A stretch of 64,000 nt of DNA from Mucilaginibacter paludis DSM 18603 (lineage in GTDB: Bacteria; Bacteroidota; Bacteroidia; Sphingobacteriales; Sphingobacteriaceae), in the NCBI RefSeq assembly GCF_000166195.2, contig NZ_CM001403.1, positions 1,798,001 to 1,862,000 of the forward strand, in the 5' to 3' direction. Positions 1 to 8,607 of the stretch are shown here, piece by piece. Position numbers and translations under genes: made by a program. The notes below the pieces were generated by a model that did not search any database, was not told the origin of the DNA, and saw only the letters and a list, made by a program, of their open reading frames with translations. Within the stretch, counting starts at the first letter, position 1; every line of letters starts with the position of its first letter.

Positions 1-105
1 CACAAACTGTACACGGCACAATTGTACCATTACAGCCAGTGCAAATAGCATGATCAAGCCAAATGCAAGGTAAACCCTCAGCAATATGTTAGTCCGGATA
101 CTCAT
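1..105 (-). CDS. ftsI: Penicillin-binding protein FtsI, N-terminal end (partial)
   Basis: Only the first 35 codons lie in the window; the gene runs off the left edge. The readable start is MSIRTNILLRVYLAFGLIML, a short basic tail followed by one membrane helix, as in class B penicillin-binding proteins that make septal peptidoglycan. The ATG (105-103) overlaps the TGA of the upstream FtsL-like gene as ATGA, so translation is probably coupled. Identity rests mainly on gene order (mraZ, rsmH, ftsL-like, then ftsI), which is fixed in division/cell wall clusters. No catalytic motif is visible in the part present. Confidence 0.8.
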   Translation of the reverse strand, partial: MSIRTNILLRVYLAFGLIMLFALAVMVQLCRVQFV

Positions 106-509
106 TTGCTATCGTCTTCAATAGTTAGTTTTTGTGGTGGCTCAACAGCTATTTTTATACCCAAAGTGTCCACTTTTTTTGCAACCTCTGTTAATGTACT
201 TTTATAAGCTAAATCGGATTTGGTTGACTTATAAGCCCAATTAAGCTCCTTTACTTCCTTTGTTAGTTTATCAATTTCGCGCAGGTTTTTTTCTGACAGA
301 TGCCTGTTGGCGATGTAAAGCATACCCAAAAAAGCCAGGTATATAATAAAAGGCAAGGCCTTTGTTGCCGAATCGGTCGATACGAATCCCTTGGTAAAAA
401 GCTGGGTAAAAAAGTTTTCAGAGAACTCCCTTGGGGCTTTCTCCTCAACAATTAATTCCCTTTCTGCTTCTTCCTCTTCCAGAATTTCTGCACGTAAACG
501 GTTCGTCAT
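102..509 (-). CDS. FtsL-like cell division protein
   Basis: A 135-residue protein with an acidic cytoplasmic N-terminus (about 1-45), one hydrophobic segment (about 48-68, ALPFIIYLAFLGMLYIA) and a periplasmic part with heptad-like Leu/Lys spacing (about 70-115) that suggests a coiled coil. This bitopic layout and its place between rsmH and ftsI match the FtsL-like division proteins of Bacteroidota, which are thought to act with FtsB/FtsQ in recruiting the septal synthase. Sequence conservation in this family is weak, so the call depends on topology and context. It overlaps rsmH by 4 bases (506-509) and ftsI by 3. Confidence 0.8.
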   Translation of the reverse strand: MTNRLRAEILEEEEAERELIVEEKAPREFSENFFTQLFTKGFVSTDSATKALPFIIYLAFLGMLYIANRHLSEKNLREIDKLTKEVKELNWAYKSTKSDLAYKSTLTEVAKKVDTLGIKIAVEPPQKLTIEDDSK

Positions 510-1408
510 TTTTTTACAGCTATCCTTAATTTAGCACTGCGTGCCCTGTTATTTAATTTAATCTCATCCTCTGTAGCGGTAATGGCCTTGCGGCTCACGG
601 CTTCAAAAGGTCGGTCATCATTACCATAAATATCTTTTTCCAGTTCGCCGCTAAATTTGCCCTTGGCAATAAAGCTCTTCACCAGCCTGTCTTCCAACGA
701 GTGGTAGGACATGACTACCAACCGGCCACCTGGAGCCAATACCTCAACCGTTTGTTTTAAAAACTCCTGCAAGGCTTCCAGCTCCTGGTTAACCTCAATC
801 CGCAAGGCCTGGAAAACCTGGGCCAGGTATTTATTCTCTTTCCCCCGCGGAATTAAAGTTGCAATGGCACCTTTTAAATCGGCAATGGTATTGATCGGCG
901 AGTTTAAGCGCGCAGTTACTATGGTACGGGCCAGCGTTTTAGCATTCTGAATTTCGCCGTACATCCCAAAAATGCGATGCAGATCAGCCTCGGCGTAGGT
1001 ATTTACAATATCCTTAGCCGTTTGTGTTGCCGATTGATCCATCCTCATATCCAAATCCGCATCAAAACGGGTTGAAAAACCGCGTTCAGCTTTATCAAAC
1101 TGATGCGAGGAAACACCCAGATCTGCCAGTATACCATCCACAGGGATCGCCCCATGTAAACGGCAGAAGTTTTTGAGATAACGGAAGTTCTGATCAACAA
1201 AAACAAAACGCTCATCATCTATAGCATTGGCCTGGGCATCAACATCCTGATCAAAGGCTATCAGTTTACCCTGCGGACCCAAATGCTTCAATATCTCGCG
1301 CGAGTGGCCACCGCCACCAAAGGTTACATCTACATAAGTACCTTCAGGGTTAATATTAAGCCCCTCAATACACTCCGCCAGCATCACCGGGTTATGGTAA
1401 TTACTCAT
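506..1408 (-). CDS. rsmH: 16S rRNA (cytosine1402-N4)-methyltransferase RsmH
   Basis: A 300-residue SAM-dependent methyltransferase that modifies C1402 in the P-site region of 16S rRNA. Seen directly: the N-terminal HNPVMLAECIEGL signature, the SAM-binding loop DVTFGGGGHSREIL, the ADLGVSSHQFD block, and the C-terminal VMSYHSLEDRLVKSF segment. Length is normal for the family. It overlaps mraZ by 8 bases and the FtsL-like gene by 4, so the four genes form one transcription unit. Expression is probably set by the MraZ operator upstream of mraZ. Confidence 0.97.
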   Translation of the reverse strand: MSNYHNPVMLAECIEGLNINPEGTYVDVTFGGGGHSREILKHLGPQGKLIAFDQDVDAQANAIDDERFVFVDQNFRYLKNFCRLHGAIPVDGILADLGVSSHQFDKAERGFSTRFDADLDMRMDQSATQTAKDIVNTYAEADLHRIFGMYGEIQNAKTLARTIVTARLNSPINTIADLKGAIATLIPRGKENKYLAQVFQALRIEVNQELEALQEFLKQTVEVLAPGGRLVVMSYHSLEDRLVKSFIAKGKFSGELEKDIYGNDDRPFEAVSRKAITATEDEIKLNNRARSAKLRIAVKK

Positions 1409-1865
1409 TTGCTGCCCTCCCTAAATTACCCATCACTTCTTCTGCCAGGTTAGCAAAGTTTTCCGGTTCGTTATCCATTTGCGAATCATAAGCATCCTTG
1501 GCCCAAACCTCAATTTTATTAAACTGGCATGATAGTACTACATCGGTACCTATACCGGCATAGTCTGTCAAAGCTTTGGGCAATAACACCCGGTTAGCAG
1601 CGTCGAGCGTCAGTTCTGAGGCGCCGCGGGTAAAATATCTGATAAACTCGCGTGTCTTTTTTTCGTACTGGTTAAGTTTTGCAAGGTCTTCTACTATCTT
1701 ATCCCACTCCTTCCGGGTATAAATTACCAGGTGTTTCTCGAAGCCCCGATTGATCACAAGACCCTCTCTTTCAGCTTCAGGAAGCTGTTTTTTGAGGCCA
1801 ACGGGAATCATCATCCTCCCTTTGGTATCCAGTTTACAATCAAATTCTCCTAAAAAATGGGACAT
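1401..1865 (-). CDS. mraZ: Transcriptional regulator MraZ
   Basis: A 154-residue protein with two SpoVT/AbrB-like halves: residues about 5-60 include EFDCKLDTKGRMMIPVGLKK, and about 80-130 include ASELTLDAANRVLLPKAL. Both carry the repeated D-x-x-x-R-hydrophobic-hydrophobic-P pattern of MraZ. In other bacteria MraZ forms a ring-shaped oligomer and represses its own division/cell wall operon by binding short direct repeats. Such repeats (spacing 10 bp) lie 46-75 bases upstream. It is the first gene of the minus-strand cluster. Confidence 0.97.
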   Translation of the reverse strand: MSHFLGEFDCKLDTKGRMMIPVGLKKQLPEAEREGLVINRGFEKHLVIYTRKEWDKIVEDLAKLNQYEKKTREFIRYFTRGASELTLDAANRVLLPKALTDYAGIGTDVVLSCQFNKIEVWAKDAYDSQMDNEPENFANLAEEVMGNLGRAANE

Positions 1866-2383
1866 AGATACACTTATGCAAAATTTGTTATGTAAAAGTA
1901 GTTACAATTTCCACTTTTTACCACTTTCCCCCACTAAAAGTTTTCAACAAAGCTTTTGCGCATTTGTGTTACCACTTTACCAAATTATTGGGTAGTTTTT
2001 TTGTAGAAAACGGGAGATGTGCAGAAAGCAATTTGGAAGACAAGTACCAATTTTGGACCGAATCAGGATGATTATGGCTGTCAGAATGACGCAAGAAAGC
2101 CAGAATTAATGATTAGAATAATTTACTCACCAACCACCGTTTAGTAAAAACGTAAAAATGAAGCAAAGAATAGAGGTGTCACCCAGGTAGATCAAACTGG
2201 ATGTGAATAAAAACGACGAAAATTACAAAGGGGAAGCTTTGTATTTAGTTGAGCGGGATTTAAAACATTCAATGATGGCAGAAGTATATTACTCTCTGTC
2301 AATAAAATAGACAACCATTTAATATATCAACTCATATCCCCACAAAAAGCTTCCATATCTGCAAAATTGGAGATTCCCAAGCA
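1866..2383. other. Intergenic region with a possible decayed small ORF
   Basis: The first 110 bases are the mraZ control region. The rest has no confident gene. At 2158-2310 on the plus strand an ATG-initiated frame of 50 codons is interrupted by a single TAG at codon 11. The part after the stop has gene-like composition (for example DENYKGEALYLVERDLKHS). I do not recognise it; it may be a relic or chance. Confidence 0.4.
1911..1940 (-). promoter_or_regulatory. MraZ operator: three 10-bp-spaced GTGG repeats
   Basis: On the plus strand CCAC occurs at 1911, 1921 and 1931, exactly 10 bp apart; on the minus strand this reads as AGTGG repeats, two of them AAAGTGG, leading into mraZ. MraZ operators in other phyla are also short G-rich direct repeats on one helix face (TGGGN repeats in E. 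coli, AAAGTG-type repeats in mollicutes). A fourth CCAC at 1972 is out of phase. The call is by pattern and position, not by a binding test. Confidence 0.75.
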
Positions 2384-4270
2384 TCACATTACCCGCACCT
2401 TCAAAAAGCTTGGATGAAGTTTTGATGTATAAATCCGCTGTGTTGCCTTTTTAAAATCGGCTTCATTGGCCTTCATGATATTGACAAACGTTTGCGGATT
2501 ACGATCAATCAACGGAAACCAGGTACTCTGTACCTGCACCATGATCCGATGGCCTTTTTTAAAGGTGTGCAATACATCCTGTAGCTCAAAGTTAACGGGT
2601 GTTACCTTGCCGGGAACAAAGGGCTCCGGTTTGCTGAAGCTATTACGGTATTTACCGCGAATGGGCTCACTGCGTACCATTTGCTGGTATCCACCCATCT
2701 TTATATCCTTGCCTGTCCATTTGGTATTGGCGGCGGTATCGGGATAAACATCGAGCACTTTAACTACAAAGTCGGCATCGGTGCCCGTGGTTGATACTTT
2801 TAAATTTGCCCAGATGTTGCCCGCTATGGTGACATCCTGATCAAGCACATCGCTTTGATAACTTAATACATCCTTACGGGATGATAAGAAACGCTGATCG
2901 GCAGTCATGTATTCGCGTTGCATATCCATGGTTTGGTTCCGGTCCTGCACAAACGGAACCGGGTTAGCCGGATCGGATATATATTCGTCATAACTATCTT
3001 TAGCAACCGATGGCGCACTGAAGGAAAGCTTGCCACCCGGCAAAAAATACAATTGCTTTTCACGTGCCTGCACGGGTGGCCAGGTTTGGTAGGTTTTCCA
3101 TTGGTTAATACCGGTTTCAAAAACGTTAACCGGCGGTAAAGCAAGTTCAGTGCCTTTTAAATAATGGCTAAAAAATTGAAACTCGATGTTTTCGCGATAG
3201 TAGGGGCCTGTTGCCTGGCCAAAATCTACGTCACCTAAATGATCGCCATCGCCACGCGCCCAGCCACCGTGTACCCAGGGGCCCATGGCAAAGTAAACTG
3301 GTGTTTTAGGATTATTTTTTGCCAGGGTTTTATACGTGTTGATGGCCCCGTACAAATCCTCCGCATCGTACCATCCACCGGTAACCAATACGGCTGTTTT
3401 AATATCGTGTAAACGAGGCAATACATTACGATCTTCCCAATGCTTGTCGTAATCCGGATGATCCAGCATCTCGTTCCATAACCTGATGGTATCTTTATAA
3501 TATTTATCGTTAGTGTTTTTGATGGGCCCCATCTTCATAAAAAAATCATAGCCATCTTCAGTGCCCGGGTCAAAATGCCCACCCGGGCGTTGCGTAGGCT
3601 TATCATCCTGCCGGTTGGTAAAAAACGGGTAAAAGCCAAAATTGGCCACCAGGAAAAACGCACCATTGTGCCAGCCGTCGTCGCGCCATAAATCGGCAAT
3701 GGGGGCTTGCGGCGAGGCGGCTACCAATGCCGGGTGCCTGCTCAGTAAAGCGGTTGTGGTATAAAAACCGGGATAGGATATTCCCCAAACGCCAACCTTG
3801 CCATTATTATTGGGTATGTTTTTAAGCAGCCAATCAATGGTATCGTAGGTATCGGTACCTTCATCTACATCCTTATTGGTTTTATGCACTTCCAACTCGG
3901 GAGTCATCTCTTCATAAATACCCTCGCTCATCCATCGGCCGCGCACATCCTGGTAAACAAAAATATAGCCGTCGTGTGTAAAATGGGATGATGGCCCCAG
4001 GCTTGGCCGGTATTTATCAGTGCCATAAGGTGCTACGCTGTAGCAGGTACGGTCCATCATGAAGGGGTACTTCCGGGATTCGTCTTTGGGTACATATACC
4101 GAGGTGAACAGCTTTTTACCGTCTCGCATCGGCACCTGGTACTCAAACTTCTGATAGTTATCCTTAATGTATTGCGCATCGGGAGCTTGCTGACCCAATA
4201 CGCAGCTCGTTTTGACTAAACAAAGAATGATGAGGATATATCTGCTGATGGGATGAACGTTGCTGATCAA
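2384..4270 (-). CDS. CocE/NonD-family hydrolase (peptidase S15), secreted
   Basis: A 628-residue alpha/beta hydrolase. The serine nucleophile is in GISYPG (S165); the acid is probably in GGWYDAEDLYGA and the histidine in GPWVHGGW. YQDVRGRWMSEG is the usual oxyanion-side block. The C-terminal third (about 430-628) is the beta-rich X-Pro dipeptidyl-peptidase C-terminal domain. Family members hydrolyse X-Pro peptides, acyl esters or glutaryl groups; the substrate cannot be read here. Residues 1-27 look like a signal peptide ending at VLGQ, implying periplasmic or surface location. The only start that retains it is TTG at 4270; the next in-frame ATG is near residue 49. That TTG overlaps the stop of a toxin remnant. 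Confidence 0.88.
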   Translation of the reverse strand: MISNVHPISRYILIILCLVKTSCVLGQQAPDAQYIKDNYQKFEYQVPMRDGKKLFTSVYVPKDESRKYPFMMDRTCYSVAPYGTDKYRPSLGPSSHFTHDGYIFVYQDVRGRWMSEGIYEEMTPELEVHKTNKDVDEGTDTYDTIDWLLKNIPNNNGKVGVWGISYPGFYTTTALLSRHPALVAASPQAPIADLWRDDGWHNGAFFLVANFGFYPFFTNRQDDKPTQRPGGHFDPGTEDGYDFFMKMGPIKNTNDKYYKDTIRLWNEMLDHPDYDKHWEDRNVLPRLHDIKTAVLVTGGWYDAEDLYGAINTYKTLAKNNPKTPVYFAMGPWVHGGWARGDGDHLGDVDFGQATGPYYRENIEFQFFSHYLKGTELALPPVNVFETGINQWKTYQTWPPVQAREKQLYFLPGGKLSFSAPSVAKDSYDEYISDPANPVPFVQDRNQTMDMQREYMTADQRFLSSRKDVLSYQSDVLDQDVTIAGNIWANLKVSTTGTDADFVVKVLDVYPDTAANTKWTGKDIKMGGYQQMVRSEPIRGKYRNSFSKPEPFVPGKVTPVNFELQDVLHTFKKGHRIMVQVQSTWFPLIDRNPQTFVNIMKANEADFKKATQRIYTSKLHPSFLKVRVM

Positions 4271-4391
4271 TATTGATAAAGTTTGAGGTTGTTTATGAAT
4301 TTATAATCGCGGGTATTGTAAGTGTATAGCTAAAGGTCGGCGTATATGGTAGTAGCCGCAATTAAGGCATCGGGAATGCAGGTATCACAAA
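4267..4391 (-). pseudogene. C-terminal remnant of a PIN-domain (VapC-like) toxin
   Basis: Just after the antitoxin gene, the minus strand in one frame reads VICDTCIPDALIAATTIYADL, stop, then LYTYNTRDYKFINNLKLYQY, stop. PDALIAAT and YTYNTRDYKFI are the C-terminal hallmarks of PIN-domain ribonucleases (the late acidic residue and the N-x-x-D/H-F-x-x-I segment). The first two thirds of a PIN domain are missing and a TAG breaks the remainder, so no active toxin can be made. It most likely arose by deletion within an antitoxin-toxin pair. Its final TGA overlaps the TTG start of the downstream hydrolase. Confidence 0.7.
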
Positions 4392-4628
4392 TTACTTTTT
4401 CCTGGTCCACGCTTCTTTTCTAAGTTTAGCCGCGTCGATATTGTTGTTCGAAAATATTTCTTTAAGATCAGATATATCAATTGAACTATCTCCGGGTATA
4501 AGAGATACCCCATTAATAGTTGATATACTTTCTTTGTCCTTCAAGATATCAAAATCAAGATATTTAGCCAGGCTCTTTAAAATCTTTAAAGTTTCGGGCT
4601 TTTTATAATTGATGGTTACCTGTGGCAT
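4392..4628 (-). CDS. Orphan antitoxin of a VapBC-type pair
   Basis: A 78-residue protein starting MPQVTINYKKPETLKILKSL and ending in a basic tail (KLRKEAWTRKK). The small size, the N-terminal beta strand with helices, and the polar C-terminal end that normally threads into a PIN toxin fit an antitoxin. The strongest support is the PIN remnant that begins at its stop codon. With the toxin destroyed, it may persist as a neutral relic or protect against related toxins. The family is not securely recognised from sequence alone. Confidence 0.6.
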   Translation of the reverse strand: MPQVTINYKKPETLKILKSLAKYLDFDILKDKESISTINGVSLIPGDSSIDISDLKEIFSNNNIDAAKLRKEAWTRKK

Positions 4629-4974
4629 AACTTACTTTTTGATTGTTAAAGTTAATAAATATCAGCGTTAATAAAAAGGTAATTACTTTCACTCCCGAGG
4701 GTACACGATTTTGGTTTGAGAGTTTGTCTCGTGATGAACACACCTCTCCGCCCCTCTCGAGAGGGAAATCACACGGGCCCTGGCTTTGGATTACGGGACA
4801 TAAGTTTGGTTTGGGGATACGGAGAGGAGTCAGTTTGTCGGGTGATGAAACACATCTCTCCACCTCTCAACAGATGAATTGCACAGGTACTATGCTTTTT
4901 CATGATAAAAACACAAAAAAAGCTTGTAACAATTCACCTTCTTCTCCATCAAAATATCATCAAAACTTAAAGCT
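4629..4974. other. Intergenic region upstream of lepB with repeats
   Basis: This 346-bp stretch holds an imperfect 37-38-bp direct repeat and a 14-bp palindrome (described separately). An open frame crosses it on each strand, but both consist of repeat sequence and show no protein-like pattern. No clear -7 box was found ahead of lepB. Confidence 0.5.
4721..4868. repeat. Imperfect direct repeat with palindrome
   Basis: Copy one at 4721-4758 starts AGTTTGTCTCGTGATGAA and copy two at 4832-4868 starts AGTTTGTCGGGTGATGAA; both end in a C/T-rich stretch finishing CCTCTC. They differ at only a few positions and by one base in length. After the first copy sits the perfect palindrome CCCTCTCGAGAGGG (4752-4765). 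The arrangement looks like two fragments of a dispersed noncoding repeat; whether it recurs elsewhere in the genome cannot be seen. Confidence 0.6.
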
Positions 4975-6084
4975 ATGCAATGGAAGTTCAACTTTAAAAA
5001 GCAACCAGGGACCAGCAAACCCAAAAAATCAAAAACGCGCGAATGGCTGGATGCCGTAATGTTCGCTGCTGTTGCGGCTACACTTATACGGGGATTGCTA
5101 TTTTCGGCATACGCAATTCCTTCCGGTTCTATGGAGAGCAGTTTACTAACGGGCGATTACCTGTTCGTCAGCAAGATTAATTACGGGCCGCGCATGCCTT
5201 TTACGCCTGTAGCTGTTCCATTCCTGGAATCAACCATCACGCAGTATAATATCAAAACCTACTGGGATGGTATTAAGTTGCCCTATTTTCGTTTACCGGG
5301 TTTAAGCGAAATTAAGAAAGGCGACATTGTGGTATTTAATAAGCCAGAGGAGGCTGATCCATCCTACAACCGCCCTGTTGACGCGCGTACCAACCTAATT
5401 AAGCGTTGCCAGGCCACACCCGGCGATGTATTGACCATTGTAAACACCCAGGTGTACATTAACGGCAAGGCTGCACCCAATGCGGAAAAGGCCCAAACAT
5501 CGTATCAGGTCGTTACCGATGGCATGGCCATGAATGAGTTGATATTTAAGCAACTGCACATTGAAGTACTGCGCCAAAGCGATATGAATAACTACGAAAT
5601 GATTATCCCTAACGAAAGTGTGTCTGTTTTAAAATCGTACAGTAATATTAAAAGCGTTACGCCGGTTGTTGAAGCCGCAGGTATTTACGATGCTTCGGTA
5701 TTTCCGCACAATGAAAAGTTTAAATGGAATATGGATAATTTGGGCCCGCTTACTTTGCCTAAAAGAGGCATGACGATAGCGCTTAACGACTCAACCATGA
5801 TTTTATATCGCAGGGCGATTGAACTATATGAAAACAACAAGGTAGCCGTAAACGGGAAAGATATCATGATCAACGGAAAGAAGGCTGATACCTATACCTT
5901 TAAAATGAACTATTACTGGATGATGGGCGATAACCGCCATAACTCGCTCGATTCGCGCTTTTGGGGATATGTTCCGGAAGACCACGTGGTTGGCAAGGCA
6001 ATGATCACCTGGATGAGTATCGATTCGGCAGGAACCTTCCTGGACAAGGTGCGTTGGAACAGGATTTTGAAACCGATAAAATAA
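4975..6084 (+). CDS. lepB: Signal peptidase I
   Basis: A 369-residue S26-family membrane protease that removes signal peptides from exported proteins. One N-terminal membrane segment lies at about residues 24-42. The nucleophile is S52 in IPSGSMESSL and the general base is K143 in NLIKRCQATPGD. The C-terminal box MMGDNRHNSLDSRFWGYVP follows at about 322-340. The long insert between the lysine and the last box is common in Bacteroidota LepB. It converges on pgk with a shared hairpin between them. Confidence 0.96.
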   Translation: MQWKFNFKKQPGTSKPKKSKTREWLDAVMFAAVAATLIRGLLFSAYAIPSGSMESSLLTGDYLFVSKINYGPRMPFTPVAVPFLESTITQYNIKTYWDGIKLPYFRLPGLSEIKKGDIVVFNKPEEADPSYNRPVDARTNLIKRCQATPGDVLTIVNTQVYINGKAAPNAEKAQTSYQVVTDGMAMNELIFKQLHIEVLRQSDMNNYEMIIPNESVSVLKSYSNIKSVTPVVEAAGIYDASVFPHNEKFKWNMDNLGPLTLPKRGMTIALNDSTMILYRRAIELYENNKVAVNGKDIMINGKKADTYTFKMNYYWMMGDNRHNSLDSRFWGYVPEDHVVGKAMITWMSIDSAGTFLDKVRWNRILKPIK

Positions 6085-6106
6085 CAATAGCTGGTGCTTA
6101 TAAAAA

Positions 6107-6141
6107 AGCCGGGAGATAAAGCTTAAGCTTATCTTCCGGCT
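6107..6141. terminator. Hairpin between convergent lepB and pgk
   Basis: AGCCGGGAGATAA and ATCTTCCGGCT pair across a short centre rich in AGCTT (itself palindromic). It is preceded by an A-run on the plus strand, which reads as a T-run on the minus strand, so it suits termination of pgk best and probably stops lepB transcripts as well. Confidence 0.65.
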
Positions 6142-6174
6142 CCTGATTTAGTAAAACCCTGCTATTTGTGGGGT

Positions 6175-7365
6175 TTATTCGTTGATGGCTTTAACGCCTG
6201 GCAATTCTTTACCTTCCATATATTCCAGCAAGGCACCACCGCCGGTTGATACATAACTTACATCATCAGTCAGGTTAAATTTGGCAACCGCAGCTGCAGA
6301 GTCACCACCACCGATTAAGGAGAAGGCACCGTTTTCGGTAGCTTTTACAACTGCCTCGGCAATGGCTTTGGTTCCTTTTTCAAATTTCTCCATTTCAAAA
6401 ACACCCATCGGGCCGTTCCATAAAATGGTTTTTGATTCCTCAACTACCTTGCTGAAGGCGGCTATCGACTCAGGGCCGATATCTAAGCCCATCCAGCCAT
6501 CCTTGATGTTATTGTTTTGAGCAGCTTCGGTATTAGCATCGTTCGAGAAATTATCGGCAATAACAGAGTCGGTTGGCAATAACAAGTTAACGCCTTTATC
6601 TTTGGCTTTTTGCACCAGGCTGTTAGCCAGGTCAAGCTTATCAGCCTCAACCAATGATTTACCTATATTACCACCTTGTGCCTTGGCAAAGGTATAAGCC
6701 ATGCCGCCGCCGATAATCAGGTTATCAACCTTATCCAGCAATTTTTCTATCAGTTCAATTTTATCGGATACTTTAGCACCACCCATAATGGCTGTAAAAG
6801 GTTTTACTGCTCCGTTCAATACCTTTTCGGCATTAGCCAGCTCGCCGGCCATCAGGTAACCAAAATATTTGGCATCCGGAAAAAACTGCGCTATTACAGC
6901 TGTTGAGGCATGCGCACGATGCGCGGTACCAAAAGCATCGTTTACATAAATATCGCCAAGCTTTGATAATTTTTCAGCAAAATCCTTGTCGCCTTTTTCT
7001 TCTTCTTTATAAAAGCGAAGGTTTTCTAACAGTAAAACTTCGCCTGGTTTTAAATCCTTAGCTTTTTGCAAAGCATCAGCGCCAATGCAATCGTCGGCAA
7101 ATTCCACCTGCTGGCCAAGCAGATCCGACAGATGCGGTACCAGGTGTTTTAATGAATATTTATTGGTAGGCCCGTCTTTAGGGCGCCCCAGGTGCGACAT
7201 CAGTATCACCGAACCGCCGTCTTTCAATATCTTTTCAATCGTAGGCAAAGCCGCTGTCATGCGGTTATCATCTGTTATATTAAAACTATCATCCAACGGT
7301 ACGTTGAAATCAACCCTGATTAAGGCACGTTTACCTGAAAATTTGATTAAATCAATTGTTTTCAT
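6175..7365 (-). CDS. pgk: Phosphoglycerate kinase
   Basis: A 396-residue glycolytic enzyme that transfers the phosphate of 1,3-bisphosphoglycerate to ADP. Key blocks are visible: the N-terminal [18 protein letters not shown], the hinge-side [10 protein letters not shown], and the C-terminal nucleotide site GGGDSAAAV with [10 protein letters not shown]. The reading frame is open 50 codons further upstream, but [20 protein letters not shown] is the normal family start and gives the standard length, so 7365 is chosen. It stands alone, flanked by lepB (convergent) and a divergent lipoprotein gene. Confidence 0.97.
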   Translation of the reverse strand: MKTIDLIKFSGKRALIRVDFNVPLDDSFNITDDNRMTAALPTIEKILKDGGSVILMSHLGRPKDGPTNKYSLKHLVPHLSDLLGQQVEFADDCIGADALQKAKDLKPGEVLLLENLRFYKEEEKGDKDFAEKLSKLGDIYVNDAFGTAHRAHASTAVIAQFFPDAKYFGYLMAGELANAEKVLNGAVKPFTAIMGGAKVSDKIELIEKLLDKVDNLIIGGGMAYTFAKAQGGNIGKSLVEADKLDLANSLVQKAKDKGVNLLLPTDSVIADNFSNDANTEAAQNNNIKDGWMGLDIGPESIAAFSKVVEESKTILWNGPMGVFEMEKFEKGTKAIAEAVVKATENGAFSLIGGGDSAAAVAKFNLTDDVSYVSTGGGALLEYMEGKELPGVKAINE

Positions 7366-7520
7366 AATTTTTAAAAGTGAAAATGTAATGCTGCCAAATT
7401 CCGAAATAATTACTATATACAGAAAGTATATCCCAATTATTATTACGATTACGAATATTTTAACCATAGGGCCTAAATGGCATCCATATTGCAATATCAA
7501 ACGAGAAACAGGCACAATTA

Positions 7521-8120
7521 ATGAAAATTTTTCTATATTTAGCTATCATCCTCTTTACATTAGCAAGCTGTAAAAAGCTTTATACAGTTCAGGTATTAAA
7601 CACAGATTCAAGGCAAGGGATAAGCAGCTTAGCTACATCAAGCAATGTTATTAATTTTGACATTCAAAGCCAGGTTGTAAAAACAAAATTGGTTAACAAT
7701 ACACTTACACTCACTTATAATGAGGCCATTACCTTGCTATTAAGGTCGGATAGTTTGCAGCGGGCGTGGTCGGTTAGATTTGATGAAGATTTTAACGCCA
7801 CTGAGTTACGCAAATTCGATTATTATGCTGTTAACAAAGATGGAAGCACCACCACTAATTACAGGGAGAGCAATTTGAACAATCTGGCTATCAAATCAAA
7901 AACAGATACCCTGATCAGTAACATATCTATGACTAAAATATCGTTTACCAGAACGTTGGTATTTACTAAAACCTATACCGGGGGTACCGATGCTACCAAT
8001 GAATATCAATATTTACTAAGTGCTAAAGACACAATAGGCTTTTCGGCTTATTATGTTTTCAGTAGCGGTAACTCAGCGGCCTATTCGGATAAAACGAATT
8101 TAACTTATATAGCCGAGTAA
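7521..8120 (+). CDS. Hypothetical lipoprotein
   Basis: A 199-residue protein with a short lipoprotein signal peptide: [19 protein letters not shown], with the lipobox cysteine at residue 17. The mature part is rich in Ser, Thr and Asn and in alternating beta-strand-like patterns ([29 protein letters not shown]). No enzymatic motif is seen and no family is recognised. It is a single gene divergent from pgk. Outer-membrane or periplasmic anchoring is inferred from the lipobox. Confidence 0.75.
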   Translation: MKIFLYLAIILFTLASCKKLYTVQVLNTDSRQGISSLATSSNVINFDIQSQVVKTKLVNNTLTLTYNEAITLLLRSDSLQRAWSVRFDEDFNATELRKFDYYAVNKDGSTTTNYRESNLNNLAIKSKTDTLISNISMTKISFTRTLVFTKTYTGGTDATNEYQYLLSAKDTIGFSAYYVFSSGNSAAYSDKTNLTYIAE

Positions 8121-8172
8121 ATTATTCCCCAATATGGGTAATTAAGCACACCCCACCAAGCTTTGATAATTA

Positions 8173-8607
8173 CTATTGAATTTTTAAATACAGCACATAA
8201 TGAGGGCCGATACCGGCGATCTCAAACTGATCAGAAATAATTTCGAACCCGGTATTCTGGTAAAATTTCAAGGCTTTTAATCGGGCATTACACCAAATGT
8301 AATTGGCTTTTTGCCCACGCAGGTAAACGATAGCGAAATTAAGCAATTGGTTGCCTATACTTTTACCGCGATGGCTCTCTAACGTAGCCATACCACGCAA
8401 TTGATAGGCTTTACCTTGATAAGCCGCGTAAATTTGTTGATGAAAGGAGGCCACGCACACCAATTCATCCTGATCAAAATAGCCGAGGTGAAACGCACCT
8501 GCAACTTCATCCGAAGGGAAACGGCATTCTTCGGGCCGTAACCTGCCTTCACGTAACACCAGGTTACGTATATCCAGCACATCATCGGCACTAATAAATT
8601 TGATCAT
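8173..8607 (-). CDS. GNAT-family N-acetyltransferase
   Basis: A 144-residue protein with the acetyl-CoA binding motif of GNAT enzymes: QLRGMATLESHRGKSIGNQL (motif A, R/Q-x-x-G-x-G/A variant) near residues 69-88, followed by IWCNARLKALKFYQNTGFE (motif B) about 105-123. Substrate unknown. It overlaps the upstream GAPDH gene by 4 bases (8604-8607), so the two are co-transcribed; that link may be incidental or may point to a metabolic role. Confidence 0.88.
   Translation of the reverse strand: MIKFISADDVLDIRNLVLREGRLRPEECRFPSDEVAGAFHLGYFDQDELVCVASFHQQIYAAYQGKAYQLRGMATLESHRGKSIGNQLLNFAIVYLRGQKANYIWCNARLKALKFYQNTGFEIISDQFEIAGIGPHYVLYLKIQ

Noticed and set aside
4603-4863. 86-codon frame on the minus strand over the repeats upstream of lepB
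   Set aside because: Its sequence is made of the direct repeats and low-complexity Ser/Pro/Arg content, not protein-like.
7366-7515. 50-codon N-terminal extension of pgk with a hydrophobic stretch
   Set aside because: The frame is open, but phosphoglycerate kinase is a cytosolic enzyme whose normal start is MKTIDLIKF at 7365, and the extension has no conserved content.
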